A stretch of 64,000 nucleotides of DNA, from NCBI GenBank assembly GCA_040905365.1, contig JBBDRQ010000034.1, positions 62,001 to 126,000 on the forward strand, written 5' to 3'. Positions 24,792-33,652 of this stretch are shown here, in pieces. The translations under genes were made by a program, and so were the position numbers. Every line of letters starts with the position of its first letter. Positions within the stretch are counted from its first letter, which is position 1. The notes below the pieces were generated by a model. That model saw only the letters and a program-made list of their open reading frames with translations. It had not been told where the DNA came from and did no database searches. The DNA is from JAHWKV01 sp040905365. Its GTDB lineage: Bacteria > Actinomycetota > CADDZG01 > JAHWKV01.

Positions 24792-26502
24792 CCTTCGAGC
24801 CCGCGCGGCCGCGTGCGGCATCGAACCCGGCTACCACGACTCCACCGGCGAGTGGCAGGCCGCACCGGTTGAGACGCTGCGGCGTTTGCTCGAAGCGTTG
24901 GAGCCCGGGATTGAATCTCTCCCGCCGCTGGATGAGCCGTGGATCCCCGATGCAGCCGAGCGCTGCCACCTGCCTGGGAACCTTAGAGCCTGGGGGTGGT
25001 CGCTGCAGCTGTACGCGCTGCGCTCCGCCGCCAGCTGGGGCATCGGCGACCTAGGCGACCTCGCGGTATTCGCCAGGCGCGCCCGCAGGGAACAGGGCGC
25101 CGGCCTGGTAATGGTGAATCCGCTCGGCGCCAGCACTCCCGGCGCCCACATGCAGCCGAGCCCCTACCTTCCCAGCAGCCGAGTCTTTCGCAACCCGGTA
25201 TACCTGGGGTTGGACCAACTCGCCGATACCCCTGCGCCAGAAGATCCGCTGCGTGGGGCGGTCGGGCGGCTAAACGCCTCGGAGCTGATCGATCGTGACG
25301 CGGTTTGGGCGCTCAAGCTCCCGGCACTCGCAGCCCTGTTCGACAATTTTGAGGGCAGCGAGTCCTTCGACCGGTACCGCGCCGAGGAAGGGACCCCGCT
25401 GGCGGACTTCGCCACCTTCAGCGCCATCGCCGAACAACACGGCGCGGACTGGAGGGCTTGGCCGGCCGACCTCCAAGCTCCCACCGCACCCGGCGTCGAG
25501 CCGTTCCGCCGGCGCCACCCCGACGCCGTGCTGTTTCACAGCTACCTGCAGTGGCTGATCGATGAACAGCTGAGCCTGGCCGCGCAAGAAGCCGGGCTGA
25601 TCAACGACCTGCCGGTAGGCATCGATCCTGCGGGAGCCGACGCCTGGGTGTTTCGGGGCGCCTTCGCCGAGGGGTTCAATATCGGCGCTCCCCCCGACGA
25701 TTTCAACCGGCGCGGGCAGAACTGGGGGGCTGCTCCGTTTCACCCTGCCCGCTTGGCCGCGATGCACTACGAGCCCTTTATCCGAACGATTCGAGCCGCC
25801 TTCCGGCACACGGCAGGGCTGAGGATAGATCACGTAATGGGGTTGTTTCGCTTGTTTTGGATCCCTCACGGATGCGATCCCATCGAAGGCACCTACGTGC
25901 GCTATCCGGCGCGCGCCCTGCTGGACCTGCTCGCTGCAGAGAGCCGGCGCGCGCAGGCCTTTGTCGTCGGCGAAGACCTCGGCACCGTGCAGGACGGAGT
26001 ACGGGAGGCGCTCGCGGCACGGGACGTCCTCTCGTACCGTCTGCTGATCTTCGAGCCGTCCGTCGAGTCCCTGCCTCGCAATTCCATGGCGACGGTGAGC
26101 ACCCACGACCTGCCCACCGTTGCCGGCATCTGGACCGGATCGGACCTGGACGATCAAAACCGGGCGGAGGTGCTCTCGGCTCCGCAGACGCTGGGGGAAA
26201 TGCGAGGGCGTCTGGCGGCCGCATCCGGGCTGCCCCACGGCGCCGCCGTGTCCGAGGTGGTGCAGTCGGTATATTCGAGCTTGGCCGCCACCGATGCACG
26301 CATCGTTACCGCGACTCCCGAGGACGCCCTTGGGGAGCCCCGCCGTCCGAACATGCCCGGAACCGTCGACAGCTGGCCCAACTGGTGTATCCCGCTGCCC
26401 AAAACCATGGAGGAATTCTTTGACTCACCGGGGGTTCAGCAACTGGCGGAGACCCTCACAGGTCGGGGCCGTGACCCAGGAGGATCAGCGAATGGGCCGT
26501 AA
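24784..26502 (+). CDS. malQ: 4-alpha-glucanotransferase (amylomaltase, GH77)
   Basis: 572 residues from TTG 24784, overlapping the ileS end by 8 bp; the resulting N-terminus S-N-L-R-A-R-A-A-A-C-G-I aligns with usual MalQ starts. Catalytic residues: nucleophile Asp349 in L-R-I-D-H-V-M-G, acid/base Glu397 in V-G-E-D-L-G, transition-state Asp442 in S-T-H-D-L-P. Moves alpha-1,4-glucan segments between maltooligosaccharides. The last 47 bp run over the end of the convergent glgX gene, so the two glycogen enzymes are side by side but on opposite strands. Confidence 0.92.
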   Translation: MSNLRARAAACGIEPGYHDSTGEWQAAPVETLRRLLEALEPGIESLPPLDEPWIPDAAERCHLPGNLRAWGWSLQLYALRSAASWGIGDLGDLAVFARRARREQGAGLVMVNPLGASTPGAHMQPSPYLPSSRVFRNPVYLGLDQLADTPAPEDPLRGAVGRLNASELIDRDAVWALKLPALAALFDNFEGSESFDRYRAEEGTPLADFATFSAIAEQHGADWRAWPADLQAPTAPGVEPFRRRHPDAVLFHSYLQWLIDEQLSLAAQEAGLINDLPVGIDPAGADAWVFRGAFAEGFNIGAPPDDFNRRGQNWGAAPFHPARLAAMHYEPFIRTIRAAFRHTAGLRIDHVMGLFRLFWIPHGCDPIEGTYVRYPARALLDLLAAESRRAQAFVVGEDLGTVQDGVREALAARDVLSYRLLIFEPSVESLPRNSMATVSTHDLPTVAGIWTGSDLDDQNRAEVLSAPQTLGEMRGRLAAASGLPHGAAVSEVVQSVYSSLAATDARIVTATPEDALGEPRRPNMPGTVDSWPNWCIPLPKTMEEFFDSPGVQQLAETLTGRGRDPGGSANGP

Positions 26503-28558
26503 GGTTGAGCCCTTGGCGGCGGCGCACCTTGGTGCCCGGACGGGCCGTGTTGATGAGTTCCCGCCACCGGCCCGGGGTACCGGGCTCGGGAAGGGCGAAG
26601 TACGTGGAGCGAGTTCCGGAGTTGAGCAGCAACAGCAGCGTGTCGCCCGCGATCGCATGGCCCGTGGCGTCGACCTCGTCGGCGCTCCCGGCCGGCATCA
26701 GCATGCCCAGCACGTGGTTGTCGGCATTGTCCCAATCCGGGGTTTGCATAGAGGATCCGTCGGGGCGCAGCCACACAACGCTGGGCACCTCGGTTTCGGT
26801 GGCGCTGCTGGGCGTGAAGTACTTGCGGCGCCGTAGCACCGGGTTGTCCTTGAGGACCTGCATCACCTGCACTGTGAATTCCAGCAGCTGTTGCTGAGAG
26901 GGCGACAGATCCCAGTTGACCCAGCTAATCTCATTATCCTGGCAGTAGGCGTTGTTGTTCCCTCCCTGCGTCCGGCCCATCTCGTCCCCGGCGACGATCA
27001 TGGGTACCCCTTGGGAGAAAAGCAGCGTCGACATCAGGTTGCGAAGTATTCGGGCCCGCATACGTGCGACCCGCTCGTTGCCGGTGGGGCCCTCTTCACC
27101 CCAATTGTGGCTGATGTTGTCGTGGGCGCCGTCGTGATTGTGCTCTAGGTTGGCTTCGTTGTGCTTGTGGGAGTAGGAAACCAAATCGGCAAGCGTGAAT
27201 CCATCGTGGGAGGTTATGAAGTTTACGCTTGCCCTAGGGCCCCGACCGCTGCGCTCGAAGATGTCGGAGGAACCCGACAAGCGCGAGGCCAGCTCGGGCA
27301 CCTGGCCTTTGTCGCCCCGCCAGTAGCTACGGATGCAGTCGCGGTAGCGGTCGTTCCACTCGCTCCAGTCCGGCGGAAAGTTCCCTACTTGGTAGCCGCC
27401 TTCCCCCAGGTCCCAGGCCTCGGCAATCAGCTTTACCCTCTGCAGAACCGGATCCTGCTGGAGCACCTTGAAGAAGGCGGCGCGCGCGTCGAACAAATGG
27501 ACCTCCCGGCCGAGCGTCGGGGCCAGATCGAACCGGAATCCGTCGATGTGCATCTCGGTAACCCAGTAGCGCAAGCTGTCGATCACCATCTGCAGGGCTC
27601 GGGGATGCCTGAGACTCAAGCTGTTGCCGGTGCCCGCATAGTCCCGGTACCGGCTGAGGTCCTCCGGCCGCAGGTGGTAATAAGAAACGTTGTCGATGCC
27701 CCGAAAACTGACGGTGGGCCCTAGGTGGTTACCCTCCCCGGTGTGGTTGTAGACGACATCAAGGATCACCTCGATGCCCCAGCTGTGGAGTGACTTGACC
27801 ATGGACTTGAATTCGTCCACCTGCCCCCCGAGCTGGGCGGTTGCGTAGCGAGCTGCCGGCGCGAAAAAACCGATCGAGTTGTAACCCCAGTAGTTGGTCA
27901 GCCCGTTGGCGACCAGATGGCCCTCGTCGACGAAGTGGTGGACCGGCAGCAGCTCCACCGCCGTCACACCCAGCTTGAGCAAGTGTTGGATCACCGCGTC
28001 GGAGGCCATCCCGAGATAGGTGCCCCGAAGCTCCGGCGCCACGCCGGGGTTGAGCATCGTCATCCCCTTGACGTGGCATTCGTAGATGACCGTCCGGCTC
28101 CACGGTGTCTTGGGAGCGAGATCGCCTTGCCAGGTGAAGGAACCGTCCACCACGACGCACTTGGGCAGTTCGCCGGCCGTATCACGATCCATCTCGCCGT
28201 CCGACTCATCCGCCGACGGGCTGCTCGCCAAGGTCGCCGAGGTCTCGATGCGCCCGGAAATCGCCAAGGCATACGGGTCTATAAGGAGTTTGTCGGGGTC
28301 GAACCGGTGCCCCTGCTCAGGGGCGAAGGGGCCGTACACCCGGTAACCGTAGAGCTGGCCCGGCGCAACATCGGGAAGATAGACGTGCCACACGTCCGCG
28401 GTGCGGCCGGTCACCGCGATCCGGTGAATCTGCGTGCCGTCAGCGTCGAACAGGCACAGATCGACGCCGGTCGCATGGTCCGAAAACAGAGCAAAATTAA
28501 TTCCTATGCCGTCCCAGGTTGCTCCCAACGGGTACGACTCTCCAGGCCAGATTCTCAC
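26456..28558 (-). CDS. glgX: Glycogen debranching enzyme GlgX (GH13_11)
   Basis: 700 residues. N-terminal CBM48-like beta domain (about 1-130), (beta/alpha)8 catalytic barrel, C-terminal beta domain. Catalytic Asp344 in G-F-R-F-D-L-A and Glu380 in I-A-E-A-W-D; the third Asp is in T-S-H-D-G-F-T. The V-V-Y-N-H-T strand is present. Hydrolyses alpha-1,6 branches of glycogen. Start GTG 28558. 3' end overlaps malQ by 47 bp in antisense. The pair interrupts the divIVA-ileS neighbourhood. Confidence 0.93.
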   Translation of the reverse strand: MRIWPGESYPLGATWDGIGINFALFSDHATGVDLCLFDADGTQIHRIAVTGRTADVWHVYLPDVAPGQLYGYRVYGPFAPEQGHRFDPDKLLIDPYALAISGRIETSATLASSPSADESDGEMDRDTAGELPKCVVVDGSFTWQGDLAPKTPWSRTVIYECHVKGMTMLNPGVAPELRGTYLGMASDAVIQHLLKLGVTAVELLPVHHFVDEGHLVANGLTNYWGYNSIGFFAPAARYATAQLGGQVDEFKSMVKSLHSWGIEVILDVVYNHTGEGNHLGPTVSFRGIDNVSYYHLRPEDLSRYRDYAGTGNSLSLRHPRALQMVIDSLRYWVTEMHIDGFRFDLAPTLGREVHLFDARAAFFKVLQQDPVLQRVKLIAEAWDLGEGGYQVGNFPPDWSEWNDRYRDCIRSYWRGDKGQVPELASRLSGSSDIFERSGRGPRASVNFITSHDGFTLADLVSYSHKHNEANLEHNHDGAHDNISHNWGEEGPTGNERVARMRARILRNLMSTLLFSQGVPMIVAGDEMGRTQGGNNNAYCQDNEISWVNWDLSPSQQQLLEFTVQVMQVLKDNPVLRRRKYFTPSSATETEVPSVVWLRPDGSSMQTPDWDNADNHVLGMLMPAGSADEVDATGHAIAGDTLLLLLNSGTRSTYFALPEPGTPGRWRELINTARPGTKVRRRQGLNLTAHSLILLGHGPDL

Positions 28559-28596
28559 CGCGGGCTAGACCTCGTTGGTCGAGACTAGACGGTGCA

Positions 28597-29388
28597 CTAG
28601 GGCCCCCGCCGGGGGCGGATCCGCGGACGGGGCGATTGAGCACCCTCTGCCGCCACAGCCGCCTTGGAACCGGCAGGCTCGGTATCGGCGGGCGCTGCAG
28701 CAGGCTCACCGGAGCGTGAGCGGGGCCGGCGGGGCTTGCGCGCGGGAGAAAGGCCTCCGGGGGGCGCGGGCGCGTCGGACATGCCGGGAAGGTCGTCGAC
28801 CCTAATCCAGTCTTGTTCTACCTCCTCGGTCTCGACCTCAGGTTCCCTTCGGGGCCGCGAGGGTCTTTTTTTCGTTCTACCAAGGGCCAGGCTCGGCTCA
28901 CCTGCTTCGGGAGTGGGCCCCGGGTCGGTCCGACCGGCGAGCGGCCCATCATCCGGCGCCGACAGAGCCTGGACCAAGCGGCTGCGGAAGTCGCCGGAAC
29001 CCGCGGAGCCTACGGGCTGATCGGGTTGTGCGCCGAGGCGTCCCGCAAACTCTTCATCCTCGCTCCACTTAAACGTCGGCTCCGCCTCCGGGTAGCGAGG
29101 CTCCGGGTAACTAGGCTCCGGCCTCAAGGGTCGGCGCGGGGGCGGTGGGGGTGGTGGGGGCTCCTGGAAGGCGCCCGATCCCGGCTCCCGGGGAACTTGC
29201 CGAGATTCTTTGCGCGGCCCCTCTCGCGGATACTTCTTCCGGTCGGCGATGGTAGAAGCCAGCAGCGCCAGCCCCGCCACCGCGCTGAAGCCGATCGATG
29301 CATACAAAACCGCATCGATTCCCGATACCCAACCGTAAGCGAGTGCAATCAACGCTGCCGCGACCAGGAAAATTGACGCCTTAAACAC
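28597..29388 (-). CDS. Membrane protein with long disordered basic tail
   Basis: 263 residues from GTG 29388 with GGAAGG upstream. Two TM segments (about 5-20 and 27-45) form an N-terminal hairpin; the rest is low complexity, rich in Pro, Arg, Glu and Ala, with a run of eight prolines near residue 75 and a strongly basic C-terminus. No domain recognised. It lies just after divIVA on the same strand (63-nt gap), where actinobacteria often have small membrane proteins linked to polar growth; any such role is inference from position. Confidence 0.6.
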   Translation of the reverse strand: MFKASIFLVAAALIALAYGWVSGIDAVLYASIGFSAVAGLALLASTIADRKKYPREGPRKESRQVPREPGSGAFQEPPPPPPPPRRPLRPEPSYPEPRYPEAEPTFKWSEDEEFAGRLGAQPDQPVGSAGSGDFRSRLVQALSAPDDGPLAGRTDPGPTPEAGEPSLALGRTKKRPSRPRREPEVETEEVEQDWIRVDDLPGMSDAPAPPGGLSPARKPRRPRSRSGEPAAAPADTEPAGSKAAVAAEGAQSPRPRIRPRRGP

Positions 29389-29451
29389 AGCAGCCTTCCA
29401 TCAAGTCAATGCTCTGCGGAACCAGTGTAACTATAGGCGCCCACTGGGGGT

Positions 29452-30387
29452 TCAATCCTCGCCCCAGAACAACTCCCGGATAGACTTACCATCGGCGTCC
29501 TCGGCATCGGAGTCGCCCTCCCGGGCTTGGCCGCCCTCGGATAGCTCGTCCAAGGATCGGTCGTCCTCGGCCTTACTACTTGCAGATTTCTTTTCCTGCT
29601 TTGCCGGTTTGGCTTCCGCCCCAGGAGAGGGCCCATGAACTTTCTTCGTAGAGCTCTCTGCGGTTTCCGATGATTGCGCGGCTGAAGACTCAGCGGTCCG
29701 CTCCTTGAGTGACGGCGCAGCCGGCCTCGGGAGTGGCTGAGCAAACATGGATTGGAAAGAGGGGCGATCGAACAGTCCGGAGGGAGCGCTTGCGGACAAC
29801 ACCGGAGTCTTCTCGAGTAGCTCCAGCTGTGACCGTATGTAGGCGCCCAAGCGGTTTCTGAAGTCCCGCTCGAAGGTTCGCATTCCCTCTAGACGGTTGC
29901 GGAGCTCTTCCTCCTCACGCGTTGCGGCCTTCAGCAATTCGCCCGCCCTGCGCTGGGCGTCCTGCAGGGTGCTCGCGCTCAAAGCGTCGGCCTGCTCTTC
30001 GATCTCCCGCGCCCGCGCCTCGGCCTCATCGACCATTCGCTGCGCCTTAGCGCGCGCGCCCTGGATGGCGCGGTCGGCCGTCTCCTGCGCGGTGACCAAC
30101 ATCCGCTTGAGCATGTCCTCCGACTCCGAACGAGCCGGTTCCGGACTCGGCGCCGGGGAGGGGGCCGGGGCAGCTTCCGGCGCGGCGGTTTCCCGCGCCG
30201 GAGCAGACCCGCGCCCCACTTGCTCCTGCAACTCCCTCAGGCGTTCATTAAATCCCTGATTTTCCCGATAGATCTTGCCGTAATCCTCGGCAACCTGATC
30301 TATAAACAGGTCCACCTCTTCGTGGCTGTAGCCTCGGAAGGCATCGTGAAATTGCTTTTCCTGAATTTCACGCGGCGTCATAACCAT
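29452..30387 (-). CDS. divIVA: DivIVA / Wag31 polar growth and division scaffold
   Basis: 311 residues from ATG 30387, preceded by AAGGAGGA at 8 nt. The N-terminal lipid-binding domain has the DivIVA signature M-T-P-x-x-I-x-x-K-x-F and R-G-Y-x-x-x-E-V-D-x-F-(L/I); then a Pro/Ala linker, a long coiled coil (about 90-200), and an acidic, disordered C-terminal 100 residues. DivIVA binds negatively curved membrane and directs polar wall growth in actinobacteria. End of the ftsZ-yggS-sepF-yggT-divIVA block. Confidence 0.92.
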   Translation of the reverse strand: MVMTPREIQEKQFHDAFRGYSHEEVDLFIDQVAEDYGKIYRENQGFNERLRELQEQVGRGSAPARETAAPEAAPAPSPAPSPEPARSESEDMLKRMLVTAQETADRAIQGARAKAQRMVDEAEARAREIEEQADALSASTLQDAQRRAGELLKAATREEEELRNRLEGMRTFERDFRNRLGAYIRSQLELLEKTPVLSASAPSGLFDRPSFQSMFAQPLPRPAAPSLKERTAESSAAQSSETAESSTKKVHGPSPGAEAKPAKQEKKSASSKAEDDRSLDELSEGGQAREGDSDAEDADGKSIRELFWGED

Positions 30388-30534
30388 TGACAAGTCCTCC
30401 TTAACCGGCGCCTGGAACGGGTGCTCCATACCCACACCCCCCGGCAAGCGGCCACCTGAGACACTTGCCGACCCGACGTTGCGGTCCACAGGTAACCCGC
30501 CGGCCCATTAGGTCTTCGCGTTAACGGTGTCATT

Positions 30535-30810
30535 TCAAGCCGCAATGATGATCGATTGCAGGATCCGAACGAGTATGAACAGCACGATAAAGGACAAGTC
30601 GATAGGAAAACCCATTGGTTGAGGAATGACCCGGCGCAACAGCTGCAACATCGGCTCAGTCAACCCGTAAACCAGGTCCACAACGGGCATCAGAAAAGGG
30701 GGAGGACTCCATCCGGGCTTGAACAGCGGAATGAAGGACAGGACCACTCGCGCGATCAGTATGTAGATGTAGAGGTCGAGGGTGCGAACCAGGATGAGTT
30801 GTACGCTCAC
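30535..30810 (-). CDS. YggT-family membrane protein
   Basis: 91 residues, two TM segments separated by the family loop with F-L-M-P-V-V-D-L-V-Y-G-L-T-E-P-x-L. YggT (YlmG) proteins are found next to sepF in Gram-positive division clusters and affect division or chloroplast nucleoid organisation in other lineages. Start is GTG. Gap of about 150 bp to divIVA holds the divIVA ribosome binding site and no further gene. Confidence 0.88.
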   Translation of the reverse strand: MSVQLILVRTLDLYIYILIARVVLSFIPLFKPGWSPPPFLMPVVDLVYGLTEPMLQLLRRVIPQPMGFPIDLSFIVLFILVRILQSIIIAA

Positions 30811-30837
30811 CCGAGAACCTCTTGGGCCAAGCCCCGG

Positions 30838-31293
30838 TTAAAACTCATTAAACAAACCTCGCCGTAACCGCTGCCTCTCCTCCGCCGAAACCTCGACGTT
30901 GGCCGGCGTAATCAAATACATGCGCGGAGCCAACCGCTGTACGTCTCCACCCAGGCCGTAGGCCAGGCCCGACGCAAAGGCGGTTAAGCGCTTGAACGTA
31001 TCGTCCTCGACGCCCTGCAGATTCATGATGATGGGAACTCCCGACTTCAGCTTGTCGCCCACTTCTTTGGCGTCGTCGTAAACGGCCGGCGCGACGATAT
31101 GCACCTGACCTAACGGGAGCGGAGCACTCTGGCGAGCCGGAGGCTCGTACGCCGGAGACATCTCGTCCCTGCTGATCTTGCGGATGCTCGACGGACCCCT
31201 GGGTGCAGGCTCCCCCAGCGGCTCCAATTGACCGTCCATCTCTTCCTCTTCAACCAGGCCCAGGTACAAGAGTGTCTTTTTCCAGACGCTCAT
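30838..31293 (-). CDS. sepF: SepF, FtsZ membrane anchor
   Basis: 151 residues from ATG 31293 with AAAGGTG upstream; longer in-frame readings run into yggS. N-terminal amphipathic helix M-S-V-W-K-K-T-L-L-Y-L-G-L for membrane binding, acidic linker, and a C-terminal globular domain (about 65-151) with the P-x-x-Y-D-D-A-K-E-V-G-D and I-M-N-L-Q-G-V signatures. With no ftsA in the cluster, SepF is expected to be the main membrane tether of FtsZ, as in other actinobacteria. Confidence 0.93.
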   Translation of the reverse strand: MSVWKKTLLYLGLVEEEEMDGQLEPLGEPAPRGPSSIRKISRDEMSPAYEPPARQSAPLPLGQVHIVAPAVYDDAKEVGDKLKSGVPIIMNLQGVEDDTFKRLTAFASGLAYGLGGDVQRLAPRMYLITPANVEVSAEERQRLRRGLFNEF

Positions 31294-31297
31294 GAAT

Positions 31298-32065
31298 TCA
31301 CCTTTCTCGCGACTTGGTATGTGCGGATGCCTGGCGCTCACCGACCAGCCCGACCGGGTCCCTTCGACCGAAAATTGCTTCACCGACGCGCACCATGGTG
31401 GACCCTTCCTCCACCGCCACCTCATAATCTTGGCTCATCCCCATGGAAAGATGGCGGATCCTAGCGCAGGAAAATGTCTCAACCGCCCGTTCCCGCAGGC
31501 GCGCCAATCGCCGGAACACCTCTCGAGTGGTTTCCGGATCCTCGGTTCGATGCGCCATGGTCATCAGCCCAACCAGGTCGAGATTGGGCATCTGCAACAC
31601 CTGTTCGATCAACTCCTCAACGCCCTCCGGCGCTACACCCGCTTTTCGTGGGTCCCCGGAAGCGTTCACCTCCACCAACACCTTGACCGGCTCGATCTGC
31701 TTCTTGTCGATCTGCTTGTCGATCTGCCGCGCCAAACCTACCCTGTCTACCGAGTGAATCGTGTCAACCATGGGCAACAGCTGCTTCACTTTGTTCGTCT
31801 GCAACCTTCCCACAAAATGCCAGCGAAGGTCGCCGGGCGCGTCCGAGTACTTGGCCGCTAGCTCCTGAACGCGGTTCTCTCCGAAGTCCATCTGGCCCGC
31901 CAGCGCGGCTTGCTCCACGCGCGTCACATCAAAGCCTTTGGAGACGGCTATTAACCTCACATCGTCCGGCGGTCTGCCGGCGCGCTCGGCGGCACGCACA
32001 ATCCGCTCCGCCACCCGCTCGACGGCTTCAGCCACCCCGCCCATCGATGCCCGCGTCACCTCCAT
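31298..32065 (-). CDS. YggS-type PLP homeostasis protein
   Basis: 255 residues from ATG 32065, supported by GGGGAG 10 nt upstream; ATG 32044 is also possible. TIM-barrel PLP-binding protein of the alanine-racemase N-terminal fold; PLP lysine in R-L-I-A-V-S-K near residue 40, phosphate site in H-L-S-M-G-M-S-Q-D-Y. Acts in PLP balance; commonly placed between ftsZ and sepF. Its stop is 4 nt before the sepF start. Confidence 0.93.
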   Translation of the reverse strand: MEVTRASMGGVAEAVERVAERIVRAAERAGRPPDDVRLIAVSKGFDVTRVEQAALAGQMDFGENRVQELAAKYSDAPGDLRWHFVGRLQTNKVKQLLPMVDTIHSVDRVGLARQIDKQIDKKQIEPVKVLVEVNASGDPRKAGVAPEGVEELIEQVLQMPNLDLVGLMTMAHRTEDPETTREVFRRLARLRERAVETFSCARIRHLSMGMSQDYEVAVEEGSTMVRVGEAIFGRRDPVGLVGERQASAHTKSRER

Positions 32066-32150
32066 CGCTTTAGCGCTCCCCGACCCCTGCCGCCTGGAGG
32101 CCCAGGCCCGGGACTCCCCCAGAGACACGGCTCAAAACAACGGCGCCCAG

Positions 32151-33437
32151 CTACCGCCTCCTTAGAAAGCTCGGTATGTCCAAGTCGTCGTCGTCATCGT
32201 CCAGGTCGGAGTCGGCATCGAACACGTGCGAGGCCGTGGGCTCCGGATCCAGCGAACCGTAGGGCGACTGGGGGCTGCGGCCGTACGCCGGCTGCGGCAC
32301 CGGTCTGGGTAGCACGTCCGGGCGATCCGTAATGATCGGTTCCCGGTCCAGCTCATACTCGGCGTCCAGGTCGTCCTCGGCCACAAAGCTTCCGATCGAC
32401 GGGGGCGGCGCGCCCATCCCAGCCGTCGAGTAGCTCGGAGCACTCTGGTAATGGCCCGGTGCCGGCGCCGAGCTCTTGCTGCTCACATCCGCCCGTTCAA
32501 AGCCGGAAGCGATGACGGTCAGCCGCAGCTCGTCACCGAGCTGGTCGTCGATAACCGCACCAAAGATGATGTTGGCGTCGGGATGGGCCGACTTGGCGAT
32601 AATGTTCGCCGCCTGGTTGACCTCGAACAGCCCCAGGTCACTGCCCCCAGAAATACTGATCAGAACTCCGCGCGCTCCGTCGATAGAAGCTTCCAGCAAC
32701 GGAGAGGACACGGCATTCTGCGCGGCCAGTACGGCTCGGTCCTCTCCTCGTGCGTTGCCAATACCCATCAACGATGAACCGGCGTTGAGCATGATGGCCT
32801 TCACGTCGGCAAAGTCCAGGTTGATCAGTCCGGGAGTCGTGATCAGGTTGGTGATTCCCTGAACACCCTGCAGCAGCACCTCATCCGCCATCCGGAAAGC
32901 TTCCAGGACCGAGGTGGTCTCGTCGCACACCTGAAGCAGGCGGTCGTTGGGGATAATGATCAGACTGTCCAGCCGGTCCTTCAGCTTCATAATGCCCTGC
33001 TCGGCGTTGACGCTGCGGCGCCGGCCCTCGAAAGTAAACGGCCGGGTCACCACACCAATGGTCAGTGCGCCGAGATTCTTGGCGATATCAGCGACAATCG
33101 GGGCGCCACCGGTGCCGGTGCCGCCGCCCTCTCCAGCGGTAACGAACACCATGTCCGCGCCGCGCAGGACCTCCTCGATCTCGTCCCGGTGTGCTTCGGC
33201 GGCTTGCCGTCCCAGTTCGGGATCCGCTCCTGCACCCAGACCGCGGGTAAGGTCCCGGCCAATGTCCAACTTTACGTCGGCGTCCGACATCAACAAGGCC
33301 TGAGCATCCGTGTTGACCGCGATGAACTCGACGCCCTTAAGCCCGGCGTCGATCATGCGATTTACGGCGTTGACTCCGCCACCACCGATACCAACGACCT
33401 TGATAACTGCGAGGTAGTTCTGCGGCGCTACTGACAC
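32151..33437 (-). CDS. ftsZ: Cell division protein FtsZ
   Basis: 428 residues from GTG 33437 with GGAGG at 6 nt. GTPase domain with tubulin signature G-G-G-T-G-T-G-G (104-111), T7 loop N-L-D-F-A-D-V, then a long acidic, Pro-rich linker (about 320-415) and a conserved C-terminal tail D-I-P-S-F-L-R-R-R that binds SepF and other partners. It has its own strong promoter about 110 bp upstream, with a palindrome around the -35 box. Confidence 0.98.
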   Translation of the reverse strand: MSVAPQNYLAVIKVVGIGGGGVNAVNRMIDAGLKGVEFIAVNTDAQALLMSDADVKLDIGRDLTRGLGAGADPELGRQAAEAHRDEIEEVLRGADMVFVTAGEGGGTGTGGAPIVADIAKNLGALTIGVVTRPFTFEGRRRSVNAEQGIMKLKDRLDSLIIIPNDRLLQVCDETTSVLEAFRMADEVLLQGVQGITNLITTPGLINLDFADVKAIMLNAGSSLMGIGNARGEDRAVLAAQNAVSSPLLEASIDGARGVLISISGGSDLGLFEVNQAANIIAKSAHPDANIIFGAVIDDQLGDELRLTVIASGFERADVSSKSSAPAPGHYQSAPSYSTAGMGAPPPSIGSFVAEDDLDAEYELDREPIITDRPDVLPRPVPQPAYGRSPQSPYGSLDPEPTASHVFDADSDLDDDDDDLDIPSFLRRR

Positions 33438-33545
33438 TTTGCACCTCCGGATGAGGGGGGAAGATTAAGACTGGACAAACTCTAACCCTTGACTTAAACT
33501 TCAGATAGACTTAACCTAAACCATTACGTGAACTCGCTTAGAGGC

Positions 33546-33584
33546 AATATAGCCCCGCATTAGGCTCGGGTCAACTAATGCGGG
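33546..33584 (-). promoter_or_regulatory. ftsZ promoter with palindromic operator
   Basis: Minus strand: -35 TTGACC (33569-33574), 17-nt spacer, -10 TATATT (33546-33551); predicted start about 33539, leader of about 100 nt. A perfect 10-bp inverted repeat, CCCGCATTAG (33554-33563) and CTAATGCGGG (33575-33584), brackets the -35 box with an 11-nt centre. No T tract follows it, so it reads as an operator and not as a terminator. Confidence 0.65.
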
Positions 33585-33586
33585 AT

Positions 33587-33604
33587 AACTACGTCGTTGT
33601 AATT
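33587..33604. promoter_or_regulatory. Weak AATTACA-N4-TGTAATT dyad upstream of ftsZ
   Basis: AACTACG (33587-33593), 4 nt, TGTAATT (33598-33604). The right arm is identical to the mraZ dyad and the left arm matches at 5 of 7 positions. It lies 12 bp upstream of the ftsZ -35 box. Weak on its own; noted for its match to the mraZ and dnaE dyads. Confidence 0.3.
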
Positions 33605-33652
33605 TCACGACCTCAACCTGCCACACCTCGACCGCTTCTGCACGCGCATTAC

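Noticed and set aside
33487..33515. Plus-strand promoter TTGACT-17-TAACCT upstream of ftsZ
   Set aside because: It points away from ftsZ into antisense of ftsQ and the -10 is poor.
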